A DNA stretch of 38,346 nt from an uncultured Clostridia bacterium (GCA_958419945.1 CATZIC010000013.1:1-38346); one strand, 5' to 3'; counted from the first letter of the stretch, positions 7,499 through 14,954 are shown. Program-made: numbers and translations. Notes: a model not told the origin generated them from the letters alone.

Positions 7499-9145
7499 CT
7501 ACTCTTGCGTGGGGTTTGGAATTGCTCCCACACAGTTGTATATGATTTCAACAGCTTGCCTACGCTTGCCGTTTACTTTCTCGGCTTGATGGACGATTAC
7601 CTTTTCAATAAACTCTCTCACGACTTCGGGCGTAAGTTCAGTTATTTCGGTGTATCGCTTTACAAGCCGCATAAACTTTGTTACATTGTCTGCTTGCTCT
7701 TTTGCGGTTGAGAGTTCTTTTCGTAAACTCTTTATCCGTTCAGTCAAGGTTGCTTGCTCTTGCTCATATGATTTGCTCATCTTTACAAATCGTTCGTCCG
7801 TAAGATTACCGCAAACTTTGTCCTCGTACAAACTTTGAATAATATGGTCAAGTGCTTTTACTCGTTTCTCGGCTTCGTCGCATTCTTTCGTCTTTGCAGA
7901 TAAGTCTTTGCGTATTTCTTTACTCTTGGCTGTTTGTAACATATCGACAAATTCTTTTTCATTTGCCTTTGCCATTCCAAATACACGCTGTAAGTCTTTA
8001 AGAACAATATGCTCTACGGCTTCCACCGTGATTTGATGTGATGTGCAAAGGCTTTTACTTTTCTTGCGATATGTAGAACAGTTAAAGTATTCTTTCTGTG
8101 TGGACTTTGAGCAACGGCATAGATACATTTTCTTTCCGCAATCCGCGCAATAGACTATTCCGGAAAATACACTCATTTCGCCCATATCTGTTTGTTTCCT
8201 TTTGGACTGTCTTATCCGCTGTACAGTTTCGTAGGTATCTTCATCAATCAACGCTTCATGCGTGTCTTTGAATATTACCCAATCTTCTCGCGGCAAGCGG
8301 ATTTTCTTTTTGTTCTTGTACGATTTCTTCTTTGTAGTAAAGTTTACGGTATGCCCACAGTAATTCATATTTTCAAGAATATGTATGACTGCTTCGGTAT
8401 TCCATATATTCGGGAATTCCATTTTAAGCGAAGTTGCAGGCAAGCCGCACTTACGGTTATGAATTGTAGGCGTATCTATTCCGCGTTCGGTGAGTATTCT
8501 TGCAATCTGCGTCGGCCCGTAGCCTTTCATACAGAGCGAGAATATTTCCTTTACGACCTTTGCGGCTTCTTCGTCCACTATCCATTGTTCTTTGTTGCTT
8601 TCGTCTTTCTTGTAGCCATACGGCGGACAGGTACACAAGTGTTTACCCGAATTGCCTTTTGCTTTGAATACAGCGCGGACTTTCTTGCTCGTGTCCTTTG
8701 CGTACCATTCGTTTATGATATTACGAAAAGGAGTAAAGTCGCTATCAGTTTCAAATTGATTGTCCACGCCGTCGTTGATTGCTATAAAGTGAACGTCGGC
8801 TTCGTTAAAGTAAACTTCGCTGTAATAGCCGACCTTCAAGTAATCTCTACCCAAGCGCGACATATCTTTTACGATAACGGTCTTTACGAGTCCTGCGTCC
8901 ACGTCGCGTATCATTCGTTGGAAGTCGGGACGGTTAAAGTTCGTTCCCGAATATCCGTCGTCCACATAGAATTGCGGATTAGTCATCCCGTGTTCGCTCG
9001 CGTACTTGCTCAATATGGCTTTTTGATTTTTTATACTGTTGCTATCGCCCTGTGAATCGTCATCGCAACTTAATCGGCAATACAGAGCGGTAATATCACC
9101 TCCGTTATAATAAGTATTGTTATTGGTTACTGATAAATTGTTCAT
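7499..9145 (-). CDS. Large serine recombinase (TnpX-like)
   Basis: 548 residues. The N-terminal resolvase domain has the nucleophile in LYCRLSCDD (Ser26) and the catalytic arginines in SRLGRDYLK (Arg97, Arg100). Next come the recombinase domain (PPYGYKKDES onward) and a zinc ribbon with CADCGKKMYLCRC...FNCSTYRKKSKSLC. A coiled coil follows (about residues 400-490), then a C-terminal segment like DUF4368 (TPEVVREFIEKVIVHQAEKV). Enzymes of this class excise and integrate elements through a double-stranded break, classically at a GA dinucleotide. Its ATG overlaps the stop of the small gene upstream (ATGA), so translation is probably coupled. This is the element's mobility enzyme. Confidence 0.92.
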   Translation of the reverse strand: MNNLSVTNNNTYYNGGDITALYCRLSCDDDSQGDSNSIKNQKAILSKYASEHGMTNPQFYVDDGYSGTNFNRPDFQRMIRDVDAGLVKTVIVKDMSRLGRDYLKVGYYSEVYFNEADVHFIAINDGVDNQFETDSDFTPFRNIINEWYAKDTSKKVRAVFKAKGNSGKHLCTCPPYGYKKDESNKEQWIVDEEAAKVVKEIFSLCMKGYGPTQIARILTERGIDTPTIHNRKCGLPATSLKMEFPNIWNTEAVIHILENMNYCGHTVNFTTKKKSYKNKKKIRLPREDWVIFKDTHEALIDEDTYETVQRIRQSKRKQTDMGEMSVFSGIVYCADCGKKMYLCRCSKSTQKEYFNCSTYRKKSKSLCTSHQITVEAVEHIVLKDLQRVFGMAKANEKEFVDMLQTAKSKEIRKDLSAKTKECDEAEKRVKALDHIIQSLYEDKVCGNLTDERFVKMSKSYEQEQATLTERIKSLRKELSTAKEQADNVTKFMRLVKRYTEITELTPEVVREFIEKVIVHQAEKVNGKRRQAVEIIYNCVGAIPNPTQE

Positions 9146-9306
9146 TCGGAATCTCCTCCCGAATACACCTTATCAAACAAGTCATTTAGTAAAATCTTTT
9201 TCAGTTTGTTATTTACGTTTTCCTTTGCGGTATCACTTTCGCGTATTACTACGGCGTACTCCGTACCGCAGAAGGAAGTAGTGTATTCAAATTGCTTTTT
9301 CTCCAA
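9142..9306 (-). CDS. Small TnpW-like element protein
   Basis: A 54-residue frame beginning at TTG (9306-9304) after AAGGAA and ending in a TGA that shares bases with the recombinase ATG (ATGA overlap). The sequence EKKQFEYTTSFCGTEYAVVI...TAKENVNNKLKKILLND has the length and shape of the small TnpW proteins that accompany TnpX-type recombinases in clostridial elements: a short GTxYxV strand pattern, then a KLxxILLND helix. The match is from memory of the family. Overlap with the recombinase and codon-like composition support it being real. The function of TnpW is not known. Confidence 0.55.
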   Translation of the reverse strand: MEKKQFEYTTSFCGTEYAVVIRESDTAKENVNNKLKKILLNDLFDKVYSGGDSE

Positions 9307-9414
9307 TATTCCTTATTCGGACGATAACTCGGAATTACTCCGCGTCCTTATAGCTTTGAATACTATGTTCTCTTTTCATCGCATTTCCTCCCTTTTTACG
9401 AAAAGATTTAATAG
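9307..9414 (-). other. Gap with a 14-codon leader frame
   Basis: A good ribosome site (GGAGG) precedes an ATG for a 14-residue peptide, MKREHSIQSYKDAE, ending about 40 bases upstream of the TnpW-like frame. It may be a leader peptide or the first piece of a broken longer small gene. Confidence 0.3.
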
Positions 9415-9702
9415 TTATTCAGTTTTCTTTTTATCGATTTCCTCAAAACCGAAAAAATCGTCGTACCCATCCATTAGTTTACCTAACGACAGGTTGTGTT
9501 CGGCGGCATCGTCTAATAATGCTTTATATCCCGCCTCGATTAGCTGTACCTTTGTGTAGCCGTACTTTTTTAAAAACTCATTTATTTGTTCGGCTTTCTC
9601 TCTCGGTACACTCGTTCCCCAAACCATACATTTGGCTTTACGTTCTTCTCTGTGTCGTTCTTCGTAACGCTTGTCCTTAACCGATCTGTCTTTCTTTTCC
9701 AT
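9415..9702 (-). CDS. Probable ribbon-helix-helix regulator of the mobile element
   Basis: 95 residues from an ATG with CGGAGG at ideal spacing; the longer frame reaching 9981 would overlap the relaxase and run through the promoter. A very basic N-terminus (MEKKDRSVKDKRYEERHREE) precedes a strand-helix-helix pattern, MVWGTSVPREKAEQINEFLK then YTKVQLIEAGYKALL, characteristic of small RHH DNA-binding proteins. It ends in an acidic/aromatic tail. It has its own consensus promoter with a perfect palindrome just downstream, so autoregulation is likely. It probably also controls the recombinase genes that follow in the same direction. Confidence 0.65.
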   Translation of the reverse strand: MEKKDRSVKDKRYEERHREERKAKCMVWGTSVPREKAEQINEFLKKYGYTKVQLIEAGYKALLDDAAEHNLSLGKLMDGYDDFFGFEEIDKKKTE

Positions 9703-9725
9703 AAAAACCTCCGAAAATATATGCG

Positions 9726-9739
9726 TCGTATCTATACGA
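9726..9739 (-). promoter_or_regulatory. Operator palindrome of the RHH regulator
   Basis: TCGTAT-CT-ATACGA, a perfect 6-2-6 palindrome sitting 8 bases downstream of the -10 box and within the leader of the regulator. Confidence 0.6.
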
Positions 9740-9747
9740 TTTACTAT

Positions 9748-9776
9748 ATTATACTCACTATTGCAGAAAGAGTCAA
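9748..9776 (-). promoter_or_regulatory. Consensus promoter of the RHH-recombinase operon
   Basis: On the minus strand: TTGACT (9776-9771), a 17-bp spacer and TATAAT (9753-9748). It reads toward the RHH gene, the small gene and the recombinase. Confidence 0.85.
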
Positions 9777-9808
9777 GTGTTTTACGAATGTTAATACGAC
9801 TTTGTATT

Positions 9809-10978
9809 CTAATCTGCTTTGCCGTAATTGTTCTTGCGTGGTGTAGGGGCATTTTGTTCTTGTTCCTTACGGATTTCTTCTTCGATTTCTTGCAAGCGAT
9901 TTCTACCAAGCGGTGCAGGTTGTTCTCCGATAGGTAAGAAAGGTTGCAACACCGAAGTAGCACGGTAGAATACTCTTGCAAACGCTTCGGGTTCTTGCGT
10001 TCTGAAAAGCGATATAGCGCGCAACGCTTTATCGTGGTCGTTGTGTGTTTTCTTTTCCTTTTGGTAGGACTCGAATAGAAAACTATTGTCTTTCTTCAAT
10101 CGTGTGTTTTCTTCGGTAAGACTTTTGTTTTCCACCGTGAGTGCAACGACCTGTGCTTTTAGACCGCTTTTGCCGTGAGCTATTTCGCCGTTCTTTGCTT
10201 GTTCCAATGCTGCCGAATAGTCCGCTTCCGAATCACGCTCTGCAACGATTTTATCTCGCTCGACTTTGGCGGTATGTATCTGTCCGATAGTTTCGTCAAA
10301 GTGTTCTTCGGCTTTTCTCACCGCTTGATTGATTTGCTGTAATTCAGACTGAGCAGTTTCCGTTATGTCTGCCGCTTCGGTACAAGCGTTCAATAAAATT
10401 TTCTTTGCTTTGTATTCGGCTGTGGACAAATGCTTTTTCGGGCTGCCTTCTCGACCACGTTCCAAGCCCCAACGCTTACCAACGGCCTCGTGAAAATCTG
10501 TTTGCAATTTCGTCAGTTCGGCACGGTTAAACAGGTCTTTACAGCAAAGCCTTCCGTTCCTTATAGGCATAAGATTTAAGTGCAAGTGCGGTGTCGTTTC
10601 ATCCATGTGGACGACTGCGGATATGATATTTTCTTTCCCGTATTTGTCCGCAAAGTAACGTGTGCATTGAGCAAAGAAATCTTCTTGCTCTGCCGGCGTT
10701 AACCTTTTGAAAAACTCTCCGTCCGAGCCGATTACAAACGATGCCATAAGCACCGCATCCTTTCTCGGTTTTGTAGGTAAACTCAATTCGGCTATCCGCT
10801 TATTGATAAATTCAGTATAAGAACAGTATCTTGCAAAGGTATGGTAGTTGTCTTTTGTTCTTTCGCTGTCTATTTGCGGATTGCTCGCTTCATAGTTTTC
10901 ATCTCTCTCGTTTTCCTTTTCCACAGGACAAATATCCGTCTTATGATACTTTTCCATATGGCATACTAAATAACTGAT
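9809..10978 (-). CDS. MobV-family relaxase (Mob/Pre)
   Basis: About 389 residues. The signature HMDETTPHLHLNLMPI is the metal-binding HxDExxPHxHxxxxP motif of MobV relaxases. The N-terminus ISYLVCHMEKYHK aligns with MSYMVARMQKMK of pMV158 MobM. A long coiled coil (about residues 210-320) and a basic C-terminus follow. MobM's Met1 corresponds here to an ATC codon at 10978-10976. AAGGAGG lies 9 bases upstream, so the true start is probably this near-cognate codon; the first ATG, at 10957, has no ribosome site and would remove the first beta strand. The position of MobM's catalytic His22 (KHNER) seems to be Glu (KENER). The enzyme nicks oriT and pilots the strand into the recipient. Confidence 0.88.
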   Translation of the reverse strand: MSYLVCHMEKYHKTDICPVEKENERDENYEASNPQIDSERTKDNYHTFARYCSYTEFINKRIAELSLPTKPRKDAVLMASFVIGSDGEFFKRLTPAEQEDFFAQCTRYFADKYGKENIISAVVHMDETTPHLHLNLMPIRNGRLCCKDLFNRAELTKLQTDFHEAVGKRWGLERGREGSPKKHLSTAEYKAKKILLNACTEAADITETAQSELQQINQAVRKAEEHFDETIGQIHTAKVERDKIVAERDSEADYSAALEQAKNGEIAHGKSGLKAQVVALTVENKSLTEENTRLKKDNSFLFESYQKEKKTHNDHDKALRAISLFRTQEPEAFARVFYRATSVLQPFLPIGEQPAPLGRNRLQEIEEEIRKEQEQNAPTPRKNNYGKAD

Positions 10979-11031
10979 TTTATATTTCCTCCTTGTATTC
11001 CGTCTTTCACAGTGGACAAAAGCCTCGCAGA

Positions 11032-11078
11032 GCCCACACTTCGCTTGCGAAGTATAGTGGGCTATACTTTGTATCAAG
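11032..11078 (+). other. Origin of transfer, pMV158/MobV type
   Basis: GCCCACACTTCGC-TT-GCGAAGTATAGTGGGC is followed by TATACTTTGTATC. Layout and bases match my recollection of the pMV158 oriT (GCACACACTTTATGAATATA, then AAGTATAGTGTG, nick, TTATACTTTA): nested inverted repeats, then a TATACTTT direct partner of AAGTATA. By analogy the nick falls near 11061/11062. It lies directly upstream of the relaxase gene, the usual MobV arrangement. Confidence 0.8.
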
Positions 11079-11319
11079 TTTTCCTTTCCTTACAGTCAAG
11101 TCTTTCAAAGTTTTAGTCCACACGCGAACATTTACAGACCGTCCGCAAAGTCTTTTAATCGTCCATAATTACCACCTCCGAGCAACGAAAAACTCACGGC
11201 GGTTTGCCGTGAGTCAACAGTTGTTATTTAGTTTTTAGAGCGTAGAATTTTACCGCTCACTTATATACACTCCAAAACGCCCGATATATTCCAATACCGA
11301 AAAAATATTTTGAATTTTT
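11079..11319 (-). other. Intergenic leader between HTH gene and oriT
   Basis: No supported gene. It includes the terminator at 11187-11214. Just below it is GGAGGTGGTAATTATG, which opens only a three-codon frame. Confidence 0.4.
11187..11214 (-). terminator. Terminator of the element's HTH gene
   Basis: On the minus strand a 9-bp stem ACTCACGGC / GCCGTGAGT (11214-11206 with 11200-11192) is followed by TTTTT, about 105 bases after the HTH gene stop. Confidence 0.8.
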
Positions 11320-12477
11320 TTATTTCGGATCTCCAAACAACTTTTTCAACTCGGCTTCAATATCTACGTCATCATCAAATATGAATACGTTATTTGCCCG
11401 TATAAAATCGTCCGTTCTTTTTTTGAGTATGGTCGCGACATATGGAACAAAGCGTTCTTCCATAAACTGTTCGCTTGTCATTTCAACGCGCTTCGCTCTT
11501 TTTTCTTGCTCGTCAATCAGTCTTTCATATACCGCTTGATTAGGATCGGGAGTTATCTTTTTGCGTCGTTCCATTTCCGTTACAAGGCAGTAGTAGAGCC
11601 ATATAAATACGTCCGCTTGCTCGTCTAACTTCTGATAGTAAAATATCTTTCGGAAGATAAGCGGAAGTTCGTTTATTCGTTCTAAATTATCTTCATCAGG
11701 GTTGTATTCGTAAAGATAAAGTAAGCGATAAGAATAACGGTAATACTCTCGAAAAGAGTAAAAGTAGATAAGTAATTCCTCGTGCATTCTCTCGCCGATA
11801 AGGTGATTAAATGTTTCTAATATTACGTCCACGTCTTTCGGCATCTTATGAGAATAAATAAACTTTTTCCACGCAATCTCGAACTCTATTTCTTTTTTCG
11901 TACGACTTCCGTCACTGAGTCGTTCGCTTTCGATTAAATCTAATAGTCGTTCCAAGAGCTTTGATACATAGCTTTGCGTCTTACCGATTTTCTTTGCAAT
12001 ATGCTTTTGCCCAACACCCGCTTCGTAAAGTTTGACAATTACTCTGTCCGATTTCGATAGAGTAGAAAGTAACGCTTGCTTATCCAATTCTTCTATGATG
12101 TCGTTTTCATAGTTTAGCGTTTTCTTATCCGCTACACATTCCCAAGCGTTTGTTTCTCTGTCGTCCTCGTCGATTTCGCCACGTTGACGGTAATATCTTT
12201 CCACGTCCAAATAACGCCTATCGTGCTTATGATTGTTGTTATGTTCTTTCTTGTCCCGTTTCGTAAGCTGGGCATACACTACGGGCGTTACCTTTACGGG
12301 AATTATATAATAATCCCGATTGCGGTAATACGTTCCGCCGAGCGGTTCTTCAACGGAAATGTAATAGTATGTAACAAGACCGTCCGCATTCGGTTTGCGC
12401 TTCGGATTGTTAAGACTGCGACTGCTTAACATTCCGTATTCGATATTCGGTTGTGCCTTGTTGTAATAGTACTTCAT
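11320..12477 (-). CDS. HTH (sigma region 4-like) protein of the mobile element, function unknown
   Basis: 385 residues from ATG 12477 (MKYYYNKAQPNIEYG). A central SKSDRVIVKLYEAGVGQKHI then AKKIGKTQSYVSKLLERL has the look of a sigma-70 region 4 or transposon-regulator helix-turn-helix. The N-terminal part is tyrosine-rich (YYYISVEEPLGGTYYRNRDY); the C-terminal half is helical and charged with no recognisable domain. It may be a replication, excision or transcription factor of the element. The start sits 6 bases downstream of a TATAAT box and has no ribosome site, so its mRNA may be leaderless. The next upstream in-frame ATG would lie inside the palindrome and is less likely. Confidence 0.65.
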   Translation of the reverse strand: MKYYYNKAQPNIEYGMLSSRSLNNPKRKPNADGLVTYYYISVEEPLGGTYYRNRDYYIIPVKVTPVVYAQLTKRDKKEHNNNHKHDRRYLDVERYYRQRGEIDEDDRETNAWECVADKKTLNYENDIIEELDKQALLSTLSKSDRVIVKLYEAGVGQKHIAKKIGKTQSYVSKLLERLLDLIESERLSDGSRTKKEIEFEIAWKKFIYSHKMPKDVDVILETFNHLIGERMHEELLIYFYSFREYYRYSYRLLYLYEYNPDEDNLERINELPLIFRKIFYYQKLDEQADVFIWLYYCLVTEMERRKKITPDPNQAVYERLIDEQEKRAKRVEMTSEQFMEERFVPYVATILKKRTDDFIRANNVFIFDDDVDIEAELKKLFGDPK

Positions 12478-12483
12478 ATTGCC

Positions 12484-12525
12484 ATTATAACATAATAATG
12501 TTGACATCATATGTCAACATTATTA
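12484..12525 (-). promoter_or_regulatory. Promoter embedded in a long perfect palindrome
   Basis: TAATAATGTTGACAT (12493-12507), CAT, then ATGTCAACATTATTA (12511-12525) is a perfect 15-3-15 palindrome. On the minus strand it supplies TTGACA (12517-12512). Either TATGTT at 17 bp or TATAAT (12489-12484) at 22 bp serves as the -10 box. It looks like an operator overlapping the promoter of the HTH gene. With no T run on either side it is a poor terminator. Confidence 0.65.
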
Positions 12526-12532
12526 AAAAATT

Positions 12533-13357
12533 TTAACATTTTATATCCGTACTTGCCGCAAGTTCTGTTTGAGTTTCGTAATCGGCAATGCGCTCTTTTA
12601 ATCTTGTAAGTGTAGCCGAAAGTGCCTGACTGCCTAAAACCATTCTTAAAGGCGCGGGATCTTTATCAACGCTTTCAATTATTCTCAGTGCCATTAAAGC
12701 GGGATCGCCCGGTGCAAGTCCGTTTGCAGGATTGAGCATATTCAGAAAGCCGTGAACGTGTTCGTATTCGGGTGTAAGATTAGCCACCTTTGCGCTTCCG
12801 TATCGGAACTCCGTTCTTGCCCCGCCCGGCTCAACAATCGTTACGCCGATATTATATTTTGCGACTTCCTGCGCGACCGACTCGCAAAAGCCCTCTATAC
12901 CGAATTTTGTTGCATGGTACATAGAGTTTGCGGCGTAAGCCACCTGTCCGCCGTAAGACGAAATCTGAATAATTCTTCCGCCGCCCTGCTTGCGCATATA
13001 GGGCAATGAAGTCTTTATGAGCTGAATACTGCCCGTAAGGTTGGTTGCTATAATGTGGTCTATCTGCTCGTCGGAAAGTTCTTCTGCCGCACCGAATAAC
13101 CCATAGCCCGCATTTGAAATAACCACGTCTATTTTACCGTGTTTTTCAAAACTCTCATTTACCGTTTTTTGTAACGAAGCTACATTGGTTACGTCTAAAA
13201 TTCTGCAATCGAACTTATCTCCGTACTGTTCGATAAATCCCCTAACTTTACCTGCGTCGCGCACAGTTCCAATAACCGTATCGCCCTTTGCCAAAAGCTG
13301 TTTTGTCAGTTCGTAACCAAATCCCGATGAAACTCCCGTTATTAACCATTTTCTCAT
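12533..13357 (-). CDS. Short-chain dehydrogenase/reductase
   Basis: 274 residues, last gene of the redox operon. Classical SDR: TGVSSGFG (residues 7-14) binds the dinucleotide, NAG is at 82-84, and the active-site Ser133/134 and Y147-HAT-K151 are in place. The C-terminus resembles the SDRs often annotated as oxidoreductases of the YbbO/retinol-dehydrogenase type. The substrate is unknown; given its neighbours it is probably a carbonyl or quinone-like compound. It starts 12 bases after the preceding gene. Downstream there is only the mobile element, and no terminator of its own is visible. Confidence 0.9.
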   Translation of the reverse strand: MRKWLITGVSSGFGYELTKQLLAKGDTVIGTVRDAGKVRGFIEQYGDKFDCRILDVTNVASLQKTVNESFEKHGKIDVVISNAGYGLFGAAEELSDEQIDHIIATNLTGSIQLIKTSLPYMRKQGGGRIIQISSYGGQVAYAANSMYHATKFGIEGFCESVAQEVAKYNIGVTIVEPGGARTEFRYGSAKVANLTPEYEHVHGFLNMLNPANGLAPGDPALMALRIIESVDKDPAPLRMVLGSQALSATLTRLKERIADYETQTELAASTDIKC

Positions 13358-13369
13358 AATCTTTACTCC

Positions 13370-14941
13370 TTAATAAACTAAACCGTTCAACCAAGCGGAT
13401 ACTTCGTTTTTTGCTTGTGTGCGGTTATTCTGTGCCGTTGCACCACGCATCGAAAGAGCTTCCAAAATCGTTGCGCCCGTGCATTTTGAATTGATAGTGT
13501 TTACCGTTCCTGAAAGTCCGCTTCCTTCATGAGTGCTGAACGGAATGACCGTTTTGCCGTTCCAATTCTGACTTTCCAAAAAAGTATATACAGGCATAGG
13601 CATATCGCCCCACCAAATAGGATAGCCAAGAAAAATTATGTCATAATCGGATATGTCCGTTGTCTGCAACAGAGTGGGCCTCTCGTTTGCATTCTTTTCT
13701 CTCTGCGCTTCTGCGGTACATTCGCTATATACTGCGGGATACGGCGTTGAACGCTGAATGTGGAATAAATCGCCGTGAGTTTCCTCTTGTATCATTTCGG
13801 CAATGATATGAGTATTTCCTTTTTCGATATAGCCGACGCTGTAATTTTCATCTGCTCGTGAGAAAAACGCAATCAAAATATTTGCTGTTACCTTTGCGGA
13901 ATATTTCACTTCGACATCACGGTTTCCGTAGTTCCACATTGTTGCGCTTTTTTCGATAGCGTTCCATTGTTCTTCCGTGCCTTCGTAATTGATTTCGACA
14001 ATAGTGCTGTCGGCAATAAAGAAATTTCCGATAGTAACAACCGACAAAGGAACAAACAGCGAAGTAATACCGTTTGCTTTTCGGAACGCTGCCTGCGCAA
14101 TAGCAGTTACGCTTTCGGGAATAACGCTTTTGTTACTACCTCTTAAAAGCGTATTCGATGACTTTTCTATAAGGCAGTTCCCTTCACCCGAATAAACTGT
14201 GTTTGCCGTAGCCACAGATATACTGTCAAGCGATCCGCAGTTATTAAACGCCGAATCGCCTATTTCCGTAACACCTTGCGGAAGATATATCGCTTTGAGT
14301 GAGCCGTTACCTGAAAAAGCATTGCGCCCGATATTTGTAAGTTTACTTGCGCCGCTTATGTCTACCGTAACAAGTTCCGAGCGGTTATAAAAAGCGTTTA
14401 AGCCGATTGTTGTTACCGAATCGGGAATAGAAACGTAGGTAATATCACTCGTGTGTCGGCTGTAAGCAAATGCGCTCTCGCCGATTTCGGTTACGGGCAA
14501 GCCGTCGTGTTCGGCAGGAATAATAATTCTTTCTTCTTGTCCGTTTGCACCCGTAACAACGTAGCCCTCGCCTTTACGTTCAAAGGTAAGCGTTTCGGTA
14601 GGCGTTTGACTTTCCGACGATTGCCATTTCGCATATAACGTAATGTCAGAAGTTACTCTGTCTGTTGCAAATTTCCATTCCTCTGCATTATCGTCCGATG
14701 ACTTATACCAACCGAAAAAAGAATAATTTTCCCTTGTAGGAACTTCGGGCGAACGTGCGGGATTACCTTCCAAAATACTTTGACTATCAACCGCACTTCC
14801 ACCCATGCTGTCAAACGTTACTGTGTAGTAAGTTCCTGTCCCGTTATCAGGTGTCGAATTACCGTTATTACAACCTGTTAATACAAGCCCCAAACTCACT
14901 ACGAATATTAGTATGATTGAGATAAACTTAAACCGTTTCAT
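13370..14941 (-). CDS. Lipoprotein joining InlB repeat, LRR repeats and a flavodoxin domain
   Basis: 523 residues. Signal peptide MKRFKFISIILIFVVSLGLV with lipobox LTGC (Cys24). Residues about 38-107 are an InlB B-type (Flg_new) repeat: YTVTFDSMGG ... PTRENYSFFGWYK ... ITLYAKW. Residues about 115-345 are BspA-like LRR_5 units (IPDSVTTIGLNAFYN, LPQGVTEIGDSAFNNCG). Residues about 353-523 are a Flavodoxin_4-like domain with a phosphate-loop region FSRADENYS...KGNTHIIAEMI, the GYPIWWGDMPMPVYTFLE loop and FSTHEGSGLSGT. A flavodoxin on the outside of the membrane, joined to adhesion-type repeats, is an architecture I do not recognise. Operon position ties it to the cytosolic flavodoxin and reductases. 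Confidence 0.88.
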   Translation of the reverse strand: MKRFKFISIILIFVVSLGLVLTGCNNGNSTPDNGTGTYYTVTFDSMGGSAVDSQSILEGNPARSPEVPTRENYSFFGWYKSSDDNAEEWKFATDRVTSDITLYAKWQSSESQTPTETLTFERKGEGYVVTGANGQEERIIIPAEHDGLPVTEIGESAFAYSRHTSDITYVSIPDSVTTIGLNAFYNRSELVTVDISGASKLTNIGRNAFSGNGSLKAIYLPQGVTEIGDSAFNNCGSLDSISVATANTVYSGEGNCLIEKSSNTLLRGSNKSVIPESVTAIAQAAFRKANGITSLFVPLSVVTIGNFFIADSTIVEINYEGTEEQWNAIEKSATMWNYGNRDVEVKYSAKVTANILIAFFSRADENYSVGYIEKGNTHIIAEMIQEETHGDLFHIQRSTPYPAVYSECTAEAQREKNANERPTLLQTTDISDYDIIFLGYPIWWGDMPMPVYTFLESQNWNGKTVIPFSTHEGSGLSGTVNTINSKCTGATILEALSMRGATAQNNRTQAKNEVSAWLNGLVY

Positions 14942-14954
14942 AATTCCTCCATAA

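Larger units (their letters stand above)
7499..12525 (-). mobile_element. Cryptic integrative mobilizable element (serine recombinase + MobV relaxase)
   Basis: Five minus-strand genes and an oriT form a self-consistent unit: large serine recombinase, TnpW-like small protein, RHH regulator, MobV relaxase and a sigma/HTH-like protein. There is no conjugation machinery, so transfer would need a helper. No antibiotic-resistance or other cargo gene is visible. Limits are approximate: the left end lies between the terminator at 7478 and the recombinase stop, and the right end between the palindrome at 12493-12525 and the dehydrogenase stop at 12533. I could not identify the att core by eye. Confidence 0.75.

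Noticed and set aside
8192..9055. 287-codon plus-strand open frame
   Set aside because: Antisense to the serine recombinase, whose catalytic and zinc motifs lie on the minus strand.
9206..9559. 117-codon plus-strand open frame
   Set aside because: Antisense to the small TnpW-like and RHH genes; no ribosome site.
9703..9981. Longer N-terminus of the RHH protein
   Set aside because: It would cover its consensus promoter and palindrome and overlap the relaxase end; ATG 9702 has CGGAGG.
12493..12525. Intrinsic terminator of the redox operon
   Set aside because: The palindrome lacks a T run after the stem on the minus strand, and it overlaps a promoter, so an operator is the better reading.
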